A stretch of DNA of 64,000 bases from Lacrimispora amygdalina. GTDB taxonomy: Bacteria > Bacillota > Clostridia > Lachnospirales > Lachnospiraceae. Shown piece by piece: positions 1 to 9,310 of the stretch (within the stretch, counting starts at the first letter, position 1; every line of letters begins with the position of its first letter). Under the pieces are notes generated by a model that worked only from the letters and a program-made list of their open reading frames with translations, ran no database searches and was not told the DNA's origin. The DNA is taken from NCBI RefSeq assembly GCF_003432035.1, contig NZ_QOHO01000029.1:1-64000 (forward strand). The letters run 5' to 3'. The translations under genes were made by a program, and so were the position numbers.

Positions 1-28
1 CTCTACTTTCTTTCACACTATCTGCTCC

Positions 29-1093
29 TTAATCGTCAAACCGGCTCAAAGCGTCTTCCATCAGACGGTCCACGAGCTGGTCCTTGCTTATTCCTGCTGC
101 CTCCCAAAGCATGGGATACATACTGATCGCCGTAAATCCCGGCATTGTATTAATCTCATTAAAGACAACCGTTCCATCTTTCTTCACAAAAAAATCCACT
201 CTTGCCAGCCCGCAGCCATCCACTGCCTGAAATACGGCTTTTGCCGCTTCTCTTACCCGTTGTGCAGCCCCCTCCGGCAATACCGGATCAATGACAGTTT
301 TTGAGTCCGCATTGTGATACTTTGCGTCAAAGTCATAAAATTCTGCTGCCGCAAGAATCTCTCCTACACCAGATGCCTTAACAGGCTGATTCCCGCCGCC
401 CAGAACGGCGCATTCGATCTCTCTGCCGACGATCATCTCTTCTACCAGAATCTTCCGGTCATGTCTGGATGCTTCCAGTAATGCATCCTCAAGTTCCTTC
501 CGGTCTGACGCACGGCTGACACCTTTTGAAGAACCCGCATTGGACGGCTTTACAAATACCGGATAATCAAACCGTTCTTCGACTCTGGCTATTACCTGCT
601 CCATATTCTTTAACTGATGACGCATAACCGGTACATAGGCAGCCTGCAAAACCCCCAGGTCATCTACAATTATCTTTGTATATAATTTATCCATGGAAAC
701 AGCAGAGGAAAGAACGCCGCATCCCACATATGGAATTCTGGAAAGCTCCAGAAGGCCCTGAACCGTTCCGTCTTCGCCCATAAGGCCGTGAAGCACCGGA
801 AATACCACATCAGCCTTAACAAGCTCTGTCTTATCCCCGTCAAGCAGTACAACAGCACCCATTCCGGCGTCAGGAGAAAGAATGGCACTGATCCGCCCCT
901 CTCTCCACGATCCGTCTTTGATTTCCTTTACGGATTCTGTTTTAATCCAGTGTCCTTCCTCAGTAATTCCGATCAAAAGCAGATCATATTTATCTTTATT
1001 TATATGGTCTATCACATTGACAACTGACATACAGGAAACAACGTGCTCCGATGACTGTCCGCCAAATAATACAACCGCAGTTTTCTTACTCAT
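29..1093 (-). CDS. ddl: D-alanine--D-alanine ligase
   Basis: Joins two D-alanines with ATP to make the dipeptide used for peptidoglycan precursors; cytoplasmic. The 354-aa product has the N-terminal GGQSSEH motif (Glu16), the ATP-grasp segment VKPSNAGSSKG near residues 181-191, and the C-terminal metal/phosphate motif NEINTMPGF near 312-320. The omega-loop carries KYH (Tyr259), the residue seen in D-Ala-D-Ala ligases, not the Lys-Thr type of D-Ala-D-lactate ligases, so this is a housekeeping enzyme. The frame opens 17 codons further upstream, but the start chosen at 1093 has an AAGGAGA ribosome binding site at 1099-1105 five bases away. Transcribed divergently from spoIIR. Confidence 0.95.
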   Translation of the reverse strand: MSKKTAVVLFGGQSSEHVVSCMSVVNVIDHINKDKYDLLLIGITEEGHWIKTESVKEIKDGSWREGRISAILSPDAGMGAVVLLDGDKTELVKADVVFPVLHGLMGEDGTVQGLLELSRIPYVGCGVLSSAVSMDKLYTKIIVDDLGVLQAAYVPVMRHQLKNMEQVIARVEERFDYPVFVKPSNAGSSKGVSRASDRKELEDALLEASRHDRKILVEEMIVGREIECAVLGGGNQPVKASGVGEILAAAEFYDFDAKYHNADSKTVIDPVLPEGAAQRVREAAKAVFQAVDGCGLARVDFFVKKDGTVVFNEINTMPGFTAISMYPMLWEAAGISKDQLVDRLMEDALSRFDD

Positions 1094-1132
1094 TCCAGTC
1101 TCCTTAATAAATTCTTGATTTACAGCGTTTAT

Positions 1133-1160
1133 ATTATAGCACATATGGTTACAATTACAA
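1133..1160 (-). promoter_or_regulatory. putative sigma-A promoter of ddl
   Basis: On the minus strand TTGTAA (1155-1160) is separated by 16 bases from TATAAT (1133-1138), which is preceded by TGC, an extended -10. It lies about 40 bases upstream of the chosen ddl start and supports that start over the upstream codon. Confidence 0.5.
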
Positions 1161-1188
1161 ATAGATTCCAGAAAAAAGGAGATACCCT

Positions 1189-1842
1189 ATGAAACAGAAA
1201 CGTGATTTATTCTTATGTATTACCTGTCTGCTCATTGCTTTTTTACTGACACTGGCAAATGACAGATCAAATGATGAGGCCCTAGCTGCCCGGATCGCTC
1301 CCGAAATCCTGCGGTTTCATGTATTAGCTAACAGCAACAGCACACAGGATCAGAATTTAAAGCTGAAAGTACGCACCATGCTTCTCAATTCAATATATGA
1401 AGACCTTGGTGAAAATGCATCCCTGGAAGATACAAAAACCTATATCCGCTCCCACGAATCCATTCTGGAGAAAAAAGCAGAAAACTACATGAAGAACCTG
1501 GGATATAATTATCCCGCACATATGGAACTGACGGATTGCTACTTTCCAACCAAGACCTACGGAGATATGGTGTTTCCCTGCGGAACCTATGAAGCCGTAA
1601 GGGTAAAAATAGGCGAAGGAAAAGGACACAACTGGTGGTGCGTCCTCTATCCTCCGCTCTGTTTTACGGATTCTTCCTATGCAGTCGTGCCGGATACCTC
1701 AAAAGAGATCCTGCGGCACTCCATAGATGAATCTGATTATTTAAAATTAAGAAAAGAACCTGTAAAAATCCATGTAAAGCTTAAAGTTTTGGATCTACTT
1801 CCTGTGAATAAAAAAACCGCTATTTCGCAGAATCCACAATGA
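1189..1842 (+). CDS. spoIIR: stage II sporulation protein R
   Basis: Forespore-made signalling protein that crosses into the intermembrane space and triggers the SpoIIGA protease to process pro-sigma-E in the mother cell. The 217-aa protein has an N-terminal hydrophobic export segment (residues about 7-24), the family motif RFHVLANSNS..DQ..KLKVR near 44-65, and the C-terminal block GKGHNWWCVLYPPLCF near 143-158. Start is set by the AAAAAAGGAGA ribosome binding site just upstream. In Bacillus the gene is read by sigma-F; I could see only weak resemblance to a sigma-F promoter here. Its 3' end overlaps the convergent TolC-like gene by 23 bases. It shows the host can sporulate, or descends from a sporulating line. 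Confidence 0.95.
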   Translation: MKQKRDLFLCITCLLIAFLLTLANDRSNDEALAARIAPEILRFHVLANSNSTQDQNLKLKVRTMLLNSIYEDLGENASLEDTKTYIRSHESILEKKAENYMKNLGYNYPAHMELTDCYFPTKTYGDMVFPCGTYEAVRVKIGEGKGHNWWCVLYPPLCFTDSSYAVVPDTSKEILRHSIDESDYLKLRKEPVKIHVKLKVLDLLPVNKKTAISQNPQ

Positions 1843-3037
1843 TTCCCTTTACAGCCCACTGGTAAGTAGTGTATGCCTGATACAGCTCTGCATATGCACT
1901 TTGCCTTGCACCCTCTGCCTGTAAAAATGCCATTTGAGACTGAAGATATGTAATTTTACTTAACATACCCATCTGAAAAGAACGCTCTGCTTTCTCTTTA
2001 TCAAGCACTGCCTTCTCGTAGGAGGTATTGGCTGCTTCATAAGCGGTCTTTGCCTGCTTCAGATTCTGATAAAAAGATTGCATGGTGACTGCAACATTCT
2101 GTTCGCCTTCCGATACTCTTGCCTTTTTATTTTCCATTCCCGTAGAAGTCTTATCGGAATTGGTACGGCGCATATCGATAAGGGCATAATTGTTGCTTAT
2201 GGCTTTTGCTGTATCGCTTTCAAGGTCCAGGTTGGAAATTGCTAACAGATCCAGTTCCGGGAGATCTCCTACATTTGGCAGAGAATCTAAGGAATACCCT
2301 GTCATTAGAGCCAGTGACCGCCGCAGACCATCAACCGTCTGTTCCAAGCTTAATACAGAAGCCTGGGTGGTAAGTACTTCCTTTTTTGCAGACAGGACAT
2401 CATTTAGTGTTGCCGTACCAACTTGCTGACCTAATTGCTGAGCTTCATAAGCAGAATTACATACTTCCGATGCTTTTTGAAGCAGTGCCCGGTTTGCAAC
2501 AGCGTTGTTATATCCGATCATAAGCTGATCGGCATAATACTCATATTGCCTTGAGGCCTGTGTAATACCGGAGTTGATCTTGGAATTGGATTGGTTAAGA
2601 GTTTTAAGGGTCCATTGTAACTTATCAGTCTGGGTCTTTATACTTTTTACTGTTCCCTCTAAAACCTTATATACAGGGATTCCATCTTCATTAGTTATAC
2701 CAGTTGGCTTAAGTTCCTTCGCCTGATCCTCAAGTTCCTTTATTTTATTTTTCATTTCGATTCCTACAAGCTCATTATAAACGTACTTAAGATTATCTAT
2801 ATTCGAATTGGCAGAATCCACTATATTCTGCAAATCCGGATTAAAATACCGGACCAGGTCGGAAAGTTCACCAAATTCTATGTTGCTGTCATTTAATTTA
2901 CTCCACTGTTCCGCTGTTATTCCCTCAGGGATCGGTTTTTCTGCCTGCCCCGGTCCAACAGCTCCATATGCGGGAGAAACCGAGGAAGCCGTTAACAGCG
3001 CGGCCAAACAGATTGGCCAAACTTTTTTATTTCTCAT
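1820..3037 (-). CDS. TolC-like exported coiled-coil protein (copy 1)
   Basis: A 405-aa protein with a signal peptide (residues 1 to about 25, ending PAYGA) and long alpha-helical, Ala/Gln/Glu-rich segments of the TolC outer-membrane efflux family. The region near residues 44-75 (EQWSKLNDSN...ELSDLVRYFNPDLQ) matches the start of the TolC repeat and recurs in the adjacent paralogue at 3042-4190. In diderm bacteria TolC is the outer-membrane duct of RND pumps. This host looks monoderm, so its site of action is unclear: it could be a cell-wall-spanning or extracellular helical tube. Last gene of the RND locus, four bases after copy 2. Family assignment is good; function is inferred from context only. 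Confidence 0.8.
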   Translation of the reverse strand: MRNKKVWPICLAALLTASSVSPAYGAVGPGQAEKPIPEGITAEQWSKLNDSNIEFGELSDLVRYFNPDLQNIVDSANSNIDNLKYVYNELVGIEMKNKIKELEDQAKELKPTGITNEDGIPVYKVLEGTVKSIKTQTDKLQWTLKTLNQSNSKINSGITQASRQYEYYADQLMIGYNNAVANRALLQKASEVCNSAYEAQQLGQQVGTATLNDVLSAKKEVLTTQASVLSLEQTVDGLRRSLALMTGYSLDSLPNVGDLPELDLLAISNLDLESDTAKAISNNYALIDMRRTNSDKTSTGMENKKARVSEGEQNVAVTMQSFYQNLKQAKTAYEAANTSYEKAVLDKEKAERSFQMGMLSKITYLQSQMAFLQAEGARQSAYAELYQAYTTYQWAVKGIIVDSAK

Positions 3038-3041
3038 CTCA

Positions 3042-4190
3042 TCAGCCTCCTGCCGAAGCTAGCCCGTTAACAGCATTGTCATAGGTTTGGACCGCCTGAA
3101 ATAATGTAAGCTGAGCCTTCTTCATCGAATTATCTTTTGTATTATATACATTCTTTTGCTTCATGTAATCAAGTCTGCTTAAAGTTCCGATCTGCTGCTT
3201 ATGCTCTGCTGTCTCCATATTCTTACTTTCCAGCTCAAATTCTCCCTTTGCCTGTTCATAAGAGGCTTTGGCTTGCTGAACAGCCTGATAGTTCTTTACA
3301 ATCTCAGATTTTATATTCTGCTCATTGCTGAGAACCGTCCGCTTTAATGTTTCTTTCGTCAGTTCAGCCACCGCATTTTCCAGCTTTCTTTTATTGATTT
3401 TAAAAGTATAATTTTTTTCCAGCGCAGCATCTTTATCTGTTTCCGGATTCATCGCAGCAATATGTTCAAAATCAACAGCCGGTATATCCCTGATTTCAGG
3501 TGTATCGCTATACTTCCAGCCCAACATAACAAGAAGTTTTTGTCTTGTCTCTTCAATTGACCCGGTAAGTTTCTCAATTGAAGCCTGAGTGCTCTGAACA
3601 CCTTCCTTGGCTGCAAGCACATCAGATAAGGTGGCCATTCCTGCACTTTGCTTTACAAGAATCGCCTGATATTGAGCTTCCATATATTCCAGGCTGTCTT
3701 TTGCTGACTCCAACTCTAATTTCTGTTGAAAATATGATATCATAGAGGACTGAGCAGAAGCTACCAGGCCAGCTTCCTGCTGGTCATAGGTGAGTTGGTG
3801 CACAGTTATATCTTCAGTAACCTTATCTGCAGCCTCTTCTGCCTGAGCTGCAGCCACCTGAGCCTGCGCATCTGCCACTGGATCATCGCCAGAGACATTG
3901 CTTCTGGCATCAAACGCCGCATCACGGTAGTACTGAGCATATTGATCCCGGGTAACTTTATCATCTTTTTTCTTGTCACTGATATCGAGCTGGTTTTTCT
4001 GAACCGTTACATTATATTCATGTATCAGATCTTTCAGCTCATCATACTCCATCACATTATCTCTAAGTTTAGCCCATTCCTCAGAAGTTCTTGAAAATTC
4101 CGGACTTCCGGCCCAAACCGTTGATGCCGGACCGGAGAAGGTCAGCACCGCTGCCAGTGCAAATGCACCAATCTGTTTCCATTTTCTCAT
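3042..4190 (-). CDS. TolC-like exported coiled-coil protein (copy 2)
   Basis: A 382-aa paralogue of the neighbouring TolC-like protein: signal peptide (about residues 1-27, ending TVWAG), then EEWAKLRDNV...ELKDLIHEYN near 37-61, the same opening motif as copy 1, followed by two long helical hairpin regions with many Ala, Gln, Lys and Glu. The C-terminal stretch (EHKQQIGTLSRLDYMKQKN) resembles the QxGxxSxxDxLxAq motif of TolC proteins and has its counterpart in copy 1 (QMGMLSKITYLQSQ). Tandem arrangement suggests duplication and perhaps a heteromeric duct. The 125-base gap to the RND permease gene contains no clear terminator, so co-transcription is plausible. Ribosome binding site AAGGAGGA precedes the ATG. 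Confidence 0.8.
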   Translation of the reverse strand: MRKWKQIGAFALAAVLTFSGPASTVWAGSPEFSRTSEEWAKLRDNVMEYDELKDLIHEYNVTVQKNQLDISDKKKDDKVTRDQYAQYYRDAAFDARSNVSGDDPVADAQAQVAAAQAEEAADKVTEDITVHQLTYDQQEAGLVASAQSSMISYFQQKLELESAKDSLEYMEAQYQAILVKQSAGMATLSDVLAAKEGVQSTQASIEKLTGSIEETRQKLLVMLGWKYSDTPEIRDIPAVDFEHIAAMNPETDKDAALEKNYTFKINKRKLENAVAELTKETLKRTVLSNEQNIKSEIVKNYQAVQQAKASYEQAKGEFELESKNMETAEHKQQIGTLSRLDYMKQKNVYNTKDNSMKKAQLTLFQAVQTYDNAVNGLASAGG

Positions 4191-4315
4191 CCTAAATCCT
4201 CCTTAATTGGAATTTTTATACTGTGTTCTCTTACTATCATATCACAACCTGTCAAAAGGCGGAAAACCACATTCTTCCAACCAATACGGAAGGCTGGGTT
4301 TCCAGCTGACGGCGT

Positions 4316-7300
4316 TTAATCCGGCAGCTGGGTTTTATCTACTTTTCCGCTCATCAGTGAATAATAAACCGGAAGCATAAGCAGCGATAATATGGTGGAA
4401 GCAGTAAGACCTCCCACGTTAACAAGCGCAAGTCCCTGCATTGTCTCTGTGTTGCGTCCGATTCCCAATGCCATAGGAACCATGGATACAATCGTAGTAA
4501 GGGTGGTCATCAATATGGGACGAAGCCTGGTAGCTCCTGCTTCTATAAGGGAAGTATTCTTATCCATGGTAGCCCGATACTGGTTAACCGTATCGACATA
4601 GAGAATACCGGCATTTACTACGGTACCAATCAGCATTAAAAATCCCAGAAGAGATGGCATACTGATCGCAACATCTGCAGCCAGCAGACAGGCAAAGGAG
4701 CCAATCAGACTGAAAGGGATGGTTGTCATAACCATGAGTGAGAACTTTGGTGATTCAAACTGAGCCGCCATAACTATAAAGATTAAAAATGCAGCGATCA
4801 GAATCGCTTTTACCAGATTACCAAGCTCTTCCTGCATGGATTCATCTTCACTGTTCTTTGCTCTTGAGACTCTTTCGTTTAAATATTTGCTAACAACTTT
4901 ACTGTCAAGTTCTTTAATCGCTGCAGCCTTATCCTTCTTCGTCTTAACAACATCTGTGAAGGATCCTGTAATCGTAACCTGATACTGCTTGTTTTTTCTG
5001 TTGATGGCAGTGGGGCTGTCTTCATAACCGATACTGGCAATATCTGTCAGCGCTACAGAACCGCCTGTGCTGTTGGGCACCGTAACCCCCTCTACCTTTT
5101 CCAGAGTATCGTAGGTGCCTTCCGGATATTCAACCCTTACATCCACATTCTGTCCGTCTACATCCATGGTCGTGGCTTTCACACCACTTAACATTCCGTT
5201 CAGCATACCGCCCACTGTTGAAGGAGCCACCCCCTCCGCTGCTGCTTTAATCGGGTCTACACTCACCTTTATAACTGGTGCCGCATTCTCAAGGTCGGAA
5301 TGCACCTTAATCATTTCCGGCCGGCTGCTTAATTCAGCAACCATCTGGTCAGAGGTGTTTTTTAAATGGTCCAGCTGGGCGCTTTGGAGAATTACCTCAA
5401 AATCATTGCCGCCTCCGCCTCCCGTCTGGCTGACGCTGGAGGTTGATTTCACGGTAACGTTACAGTCCGGAATCTGCCCCATCAGTTTTTTCCATTTATT
5501 AACTACCTGATCTGTAGTAAGGGTTCTGTCGCTCTTTAAGTAGGCTGTCAAAGAACCGCTTGTTCCTCCTGCAAAACTGAGTTCTCCTGAACCATAGCTT
5601 ACCATATAGGATTTCAGATCCGGTTCACTGGTGACGATTGCCTCCAGCTTTTTCAAAACCTGATCCGCTTCTTCAATCTTTAAGCCCGGCTTCATCTTGG
5701 CAGTAACGGAAACCGTTCCCTGATCCACTGACGGCATCAGTTCAAAGCCCAGCTTTGTTGCAAATAGAAATGATGAAAATAATAACAATACGGACAGGAT
5801 CATAACGAGAGCCCGTCTTTTTAACAGCTTACCAACGATCTTTCTATAACCGTTCTGAAGAGCTTTTACAATTCCTCCCATTGGAGAATTCTGTCTTTCC
5901 ACAGGACAGAACCTGCTATAGCATAATGGAACAACTGTTATGGCAGAAACGAAAGATGCCAGCATACAAAAGACAATGGTATATCCGAGAGGTTTAAACA
6001 GCTGGCCAGTCATACCCTGTAAGAATGCCAGAGGTATAAATACAACGCAGGTGGTTAACGTTCCTCCGAGAATGGACTGCATAACAACGCCGGTTCCTTC
6101 CAGGGCCGCTGACAAATATTCCCTGAATCCGGTCCCTTTCTGCGAGCGGAAGCAGCTCTCCAGTACAACAATGGAGTTATCTACCATCATTCCGACTCCC
6201 AATACAATACTGCTCATGGTGATTACATTCAGTGAAAATCCCATGGCAGACATCATGATCAGTGATACAAGAATGGATACCGGTATTGAACTTCCAACAA
6301 TCAGTGACGCTTTAATATCCCCGAAAAAGAGGAAGATAATAACCATGGAAATAATAACTGCCATAATCATGGTATTTTTAACGCTGTTCAGTGCGCTGAT
6401 AATCTGTTCACTGTTATCATCTACAACTACAATATCCAGATTGGGATATTCACTTTTTAAAGAAGTAATGGTTTTAGTTACGGATCTGGATACATCAACC
6501 GCACTGTTTTTCTGCTGTTTGCTAATGGATAAGGTAATGGTATCTTCTCCATTATAACGGCCGATTGCTTTTTTCTTCTGGTTCGTTTCCGAGATGTCCG
6601 CAATATCTTCCATGTAAATAGTCTTTCCCTGGCTGATTACGACAGGTACCTTTTTCAGACTTTCCACAGTCTTTACTTCCACTCCGGTACTAACGGATAA
6701 ATCTCTTTTTCCCACACCGGTACTGCCTGCGGGATAAGTGAAATCTGCTGCTTTGATCGCCTGGCTGATAGAGTCCATATTGAGATGGTACTGTTTCATC
6801 TTTTCAGGTGAAAGAGTAACTCTGACATAGCCTTCCTCACCACCGCTGATATTGACGCTGGCAACGGATGGTATCTTCTCAAGTTCAGGTACAATCTTAT
6901 CACTTACATAATTATACAGATTGCTTTGTGAAGGATCATTCACTGACAGAGTCATGGATGGCATCTCATTAATGTTAAATTCCATAATGGACGGTTTTTC
7001 CACATCCTTTGGAAGATCCACACTGTCCATTTTCTTTTTTAAATCATTATATGCCTTATTCATATCGGTACCGTAATTATATTCCATGTACACGATAGAA
7101 AGATTCTGCTGGGAACTGGACTGAACATTTTTAATACCAGAAAGAGTACCAACCGACTCTTCGATTGGTTTGGTTACCAGATCGTTAACGTCTTCCGGGC
7201 TCGCCCCTGCATAAGTAGTTGTCACTAAAAGCATAGGGAAATTCATCTCCGGCGTCAGTTCCATCTTTGCTGATAAAACAGATGACAGGCCGAATACAAG

Positions 7301-7363
7301 AAGGCATAAGACAGCTAATACGGCAGTTATGGGCCGCTTTAAAACAAATTTTGTCATTCCCAT
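4316..7363 (-). CDS. efflux RND transporter permease (HAE-type)
   Basis: A 1015-aa proton-driven exporter of the AcrB/HAE superfamily, inner of the tripartite pump. Seen directly: N-terminal TM (VLKRPITAVLAVLCLLVFGL), two large extracytoplasmic regions (about 40-330 and 550-840), and two blocks of TM helices (about 330-550 and 840-1000). TM4 carries VDNSIVVLES, where AcrB has VDDAIVVVEN, and TM10 carries TVVNAGILYVD in place of AcrB's AKNAI; that variant is usual in Firmicute and MdtBC-like members. Twelve bases downstream of the adaptor gene and upstream of both TolC-like genes. Substrate unknown; drug, bile or lipid export are all possible. Confidence 0.93.
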   Translation of the reverse strand: MGMTKFVLKRPITAVLAVLCLLVFGLSSVLSAKMELTPEMNFPMLLVTTTYAGASPEDVNDLVTKPIEESVGTLSGIKNVQSSSQQNLSIVYMEYNYGTDMNKAYNDLKKKMDSVDLPKDVEKPSIMEFNINEMPSMTLSVNDPSQSNLYNYVSDKIVPELEKIPSVASVNISGGEEGYVRVTLSPEKMKQYHLNMDSISQAIKAADFTYPAGSTGVGKRDLSVSTGVEVKTVESLKKVPVVISQGKTIYMEDIADISETNQKKKAIGRYNGEDTITLSISKQQKNSAVDVSRSVTKTITSLKSEYPNLDIVVVDDNSEQIISALNSVKNTMIMAVIISMVIIFLFFGDIKASLIVGSSIPVSILVSLIMMSAMGFSLNVITMSSIVLGVGMMVDNSIVVLESCFRSQKGTGFREYLSAALEGTGVVMQSILGGTLTTCVVFIPLAFLQGMTGQLFKPLGYTIVFCMLASFVSAITVVPLCYSRFCPVERQNSPMGGIVKALQNGYRKIVGKLLKRRALVMILSVLLLFSSFLFATKLGFELMPSVDQGTVSVTAKMKPGLKIEEADQVLKKLEAIVTSEPDLKSYMVSYGSGELSFAGGTSGSLTAYLKSDRTLTTDQVVNKWKKLMGQIPDCNVTVKSTSSVSQTGGGGGNDFEVILQSAQLDHLKNTSDQMVAELSSRPEMIKVHSDLENAAPVIKVSVDPIKAAAEGVAPSTVGGMLNGMLSGVKATTMDVDGQNVDVRVEYPEGTYDTLEKVEGVTVPNSTGGSVALTDIASIGYEDSPTAINRKNKQYQVTITGSFTDVVKTKKDKAAAIKELDSKVVSKYLNERVSRAKNSEDESMQEELGNLVKAILIAAFLIFIVMAAQFESPKFSLMVMTTIPFSLIGSFACLLAADVAISMPSLLGFLMLIGTVVNAGILYVDTVNQYRATMDKNTSLIEAGATRLRPILMTTLTTIVSMVPMALGIGRNTETMQGLALVNVGGLTASTILSLLMLPVYYSLMSGKVDKTQLPD

Positions 7364-7375
7364 TTTACCGCCTCC

Positions 7376-8518
7376 TTATTGTGCAGAAGCAGAAGTTTCT
7401 ACCTCGGTTCCATTGCCTTCTGTCGTCTCTGTTTCTGTCGTGGTTTCCTGATTATTCTCTTCTGCCAGAGTTACTTTGGAACCGTCATATAATTCGCTGG
7501 TCCAGGTTGTGATCACCTGATCATCTGCGCTGATCCCGGACTGAACCTCTGCAAATTCATTATTCGTAAGACCGATGGTAACTGCATTCTTTTTCAATGT
7601 TCCGTTGGAATATGTATAAATAAATGGATTTCCTGCTTCATAATAGACACTGTCAACAGGAACTGTAAGTACATTTTCGGCTTTCTGAGCAGTTACATAA
7701 AGCTTGACGGAGGTTCCGGTGGCTAGTGTATCCCCTGCAGGTATAGAAGCTTTCACTTTGAATAATCCGCTGCCGCTGTCAACCATAGTACTTACTTCTG
7801 TTATGGTTGCTTCATGATCCGTTCCGTTTTTCTCTACCCGGATTGCATCTCCGGCTTTTAATCCGCTTATAATCCGCTCTGATACATAAAATGTAAGAGA
7901 CTTTCCGCCATCTCCTGAAATTACGCAGATTGTTGTCTGAGGAGAGATCATATCGTGAAGGCTGATATCAAAGCTTTCCACTTTTCCCGAAATGGGTGCC
8001 GTCACCTGACTGCCTTCCAGCTGGTTATTATATAAAATCTTAGCATTCTCATATTGAAGTCTGGCAGTTTCAACCTTATCCACAGTGGACTGGTAATCTG
8101 CATCAGCCACATCTCCTGCAGCATGAAGAACCGTATAACGGTCTAAATTCCTCTTGGCATCCTCATATGTGATTCTGGAGGTTTCCATGGCAATCCGGGT
8201 ACTTTCCACCTGTTTTGTATCGATCACGCAGAGAAGCTGACCTGCTGTTACTGTGTCTCCGGTCTTCACACCTATGTTTGTAACTTCGCCTGAGCCAAGA
8301 GGTGTCACATGAACAATACTGTCCGGTTCAATAGTACCAATCAGTTCATTGCTGATTTCTATCGTGCGGGTCTGCGGCTTTTCGGCAGTTACTACCGGCG
8401 GTGCTTCTGCTACCAGCTCTTCCTTGCCTCCACTAAGAATCTTAGGAAGAACGAGCCCTGCGAGAACAGCCACTACAACTACAGTTCCTGCAATTATAAA
8501 TACTTTTTTCTTTGTCAT
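7376..8518 (-). CDS. RND efflux periplasmic adaptor subunit (membrane fusion protein)
   Basis: Links the RND permease to the duct protein. The 380-aa protein has one N-terminal TM anchor (KVFIIAGTVVVVAVLAGLVL, about residues 5-24), the lipoyl-like half-motif GEVTNIGVKTGDTVTAGQLL near 75-95, a short helical hairpin, the second half-motif VTAPISGKVESFDISLHD near 170-190, then beta-barrel and membrane-proximal domains. The Thr/Glu-rich tail (about 350-380) looks unstructured. It sits between tetR (43-base gap) and the permease (12-base gap), so all are probably one operon. Confidence 0.93.
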   Translation of the reverse strand: MTKKKVFIIAGTVVVVAVLAGLVLPKILSGGKEELVAEAPPVVTAEKPQTRTIEISNELIGTIEPDSIVHVTPLGSGEVTNIGVKTGDTVTAGQLLCVIDTKQVESTRIAMETSRITYEDAKRNLDRYTVLHAAGDVADADYQSTVDKVETARLQYENAKILYNNQLEGSQVTAPISGKVESFDISLHDMISPQTTICVISGDGGKSLTFYVSERIISGLKAGDAIRVEKNGTDHEATITEVSTMVDSGSGLFKVKASIPAGDTLATGTSVKLYVTAQKAENVLTVPVDSVYYEAGNPFIYTYSNGTLKKNAVTIGLTNNEFAEVQSGISADDQVITTWTSELYDGSKVTLAEENNQETTTETETTEGNGTEVETSASAQ

Positions 8519-8561
8519 ATCAAGCTCCTTATTATCTTTTCAGTCAATAATATGATTCTAA

Positions 8562-9173
8562 TTACTTTTTTCGAATTCCATATTGTAATATCTCTAATTT
8601 TTCCTGGAATATTTTCTTAATTTTTTCTTCATCTTCCGGATGATGGAAGGTCCAGCTTATGCACCGGGCCAGCTCAATTATAATTAATGAGATCAATTGT
8701 CCGAATGTTTCAAGATCCGTTCTCTTAAAATCTGATGTATCAATACTGCTGTACAATACCTCACACATCTGTTCAAGCCTCACATCTTTGTCAGGACAAA
8801 GATTATGAGCCGCACCAAAAAGTTTATCGCTGTCACGAATATTCTCTGCCAGTTTTAACATCTTCTTTTGTGCATTCTTAATTGAATACTCCAAAAAATC
8901 AACTGCTGTTTTCCATAGATCACCATCGTTTTTTTTCGCGCAGTGCGTCCAGCTGTCAAAAAAGCTGTCCGCAGCATCTTCAAAAATATAGCCTAAAATA
9001 TCACGCTTATCCTCAAAATAAGTATAAAAGCTTCCTCTGGATATTCCTGCTGCTTTAATTATTTTATTAATGGAAGCCTTTTCAAACGGCACTCTGGTAA
9101 ACTCCTCTATCGCTGCATTGCATATCACTTTTTTTTTCTCCGCCGGAAGATTATAAAACCGCTCCGTAGGCAT
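8562..9173 (-). CDS. TetR/AcrR family transcriptional regulator
   Basis: Probable local repressor of the RND efflux operon. The 203-aa protein has an N-terminal helix-turn-helix (residues about 14-55; ASINKIIKAAGISRGSFYTYFEDK is the family's recognition-helix signature) followed by an all-helical ligand domain of unknown specificity. It is the first gene of the operon, directly behind a near-consensus promoter flanked by a 10-bp inverted repeat that is the likely operator, so autoregulation is expected. Its inducer cannot be read from sequence. Confidence 0.9.
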   Translation of the reverse strand: MPTERFYNLPAEKKKVICNAAIEEFTRVPFEKASINKIIKAAGISRGSFYTYFEDKRDILGYIFEDAADSFFDSWTHCAKKNDGDLWKTAVDFLEYSIKNAQKKMLKLAENIRDSDKLFGAAHNLCPDKDVRLEQMCEVLYSSIDTSDFKRTDLETFGQLISLIIIELARCISWTFHHPEDEEKIKKIFQEKLEILQYGIRKK

Positions 9174-9226
9174 CCTTACACCTCATTTCCCTTATTTATT
9201 CCGCATGTATTATGTTTTAATTTAAA

Positions 9227-9274
9227 AAGGTGACAACATGCCATTATTATAATGACACCTTGTCACCTTGTCAA
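9227..9274 (-). promoter_or_regulatory. consensus promoter and inverted-repeat operator of the tetR-RND operon
   Basis: On the minus strand TTGACA (9269-9274) and TATAAT (9246-9251) are separated by exactly 17 bases, a full consensus sigma-A promoter. AAGGTGACAA (9227-9236) and TTGTCACCTT (9260-9269) form a perfect 10-bp inverted repeat with 23 bases between arms, placing one half-site in the spacer and one just past the -10. A further TGACA-AGG-TGTCA partial palindrome lies in the spacer. This is what a TetR repressor site would look like. Confidence 0.8.
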
Positions 9275-9310
9275 CAAAGTTATATTTATTTAATAAATTT
9301 CCAGATTAGT

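Noticed and set aside
29-1093. Glycopeptide resistance locus, given a Ddl-type ligase and a VanR/VanS-like pair at 56-58 kb
   Set aside because: The ligase has the KYH omega-loop of D-Ala-D-Ala enzymes, no vanH, vanX or vanT is present, and the two-component genes lie 55 kb away beside an ABC transporter.
1093-1188. Sigma-F promoter upstream of spoIIR
   Set aside because: GTTTA and GGTTACAATT with about 15 bases between them resemble the consensus but miss several key positions; not strong enough to annotate.
5940-6557. 205-codon open frame on the plus strand inside the RND permease gene
   Set aside because: It is antisense to well-conserved permease motifs, has no ribosome binding site and no recognisable domain.
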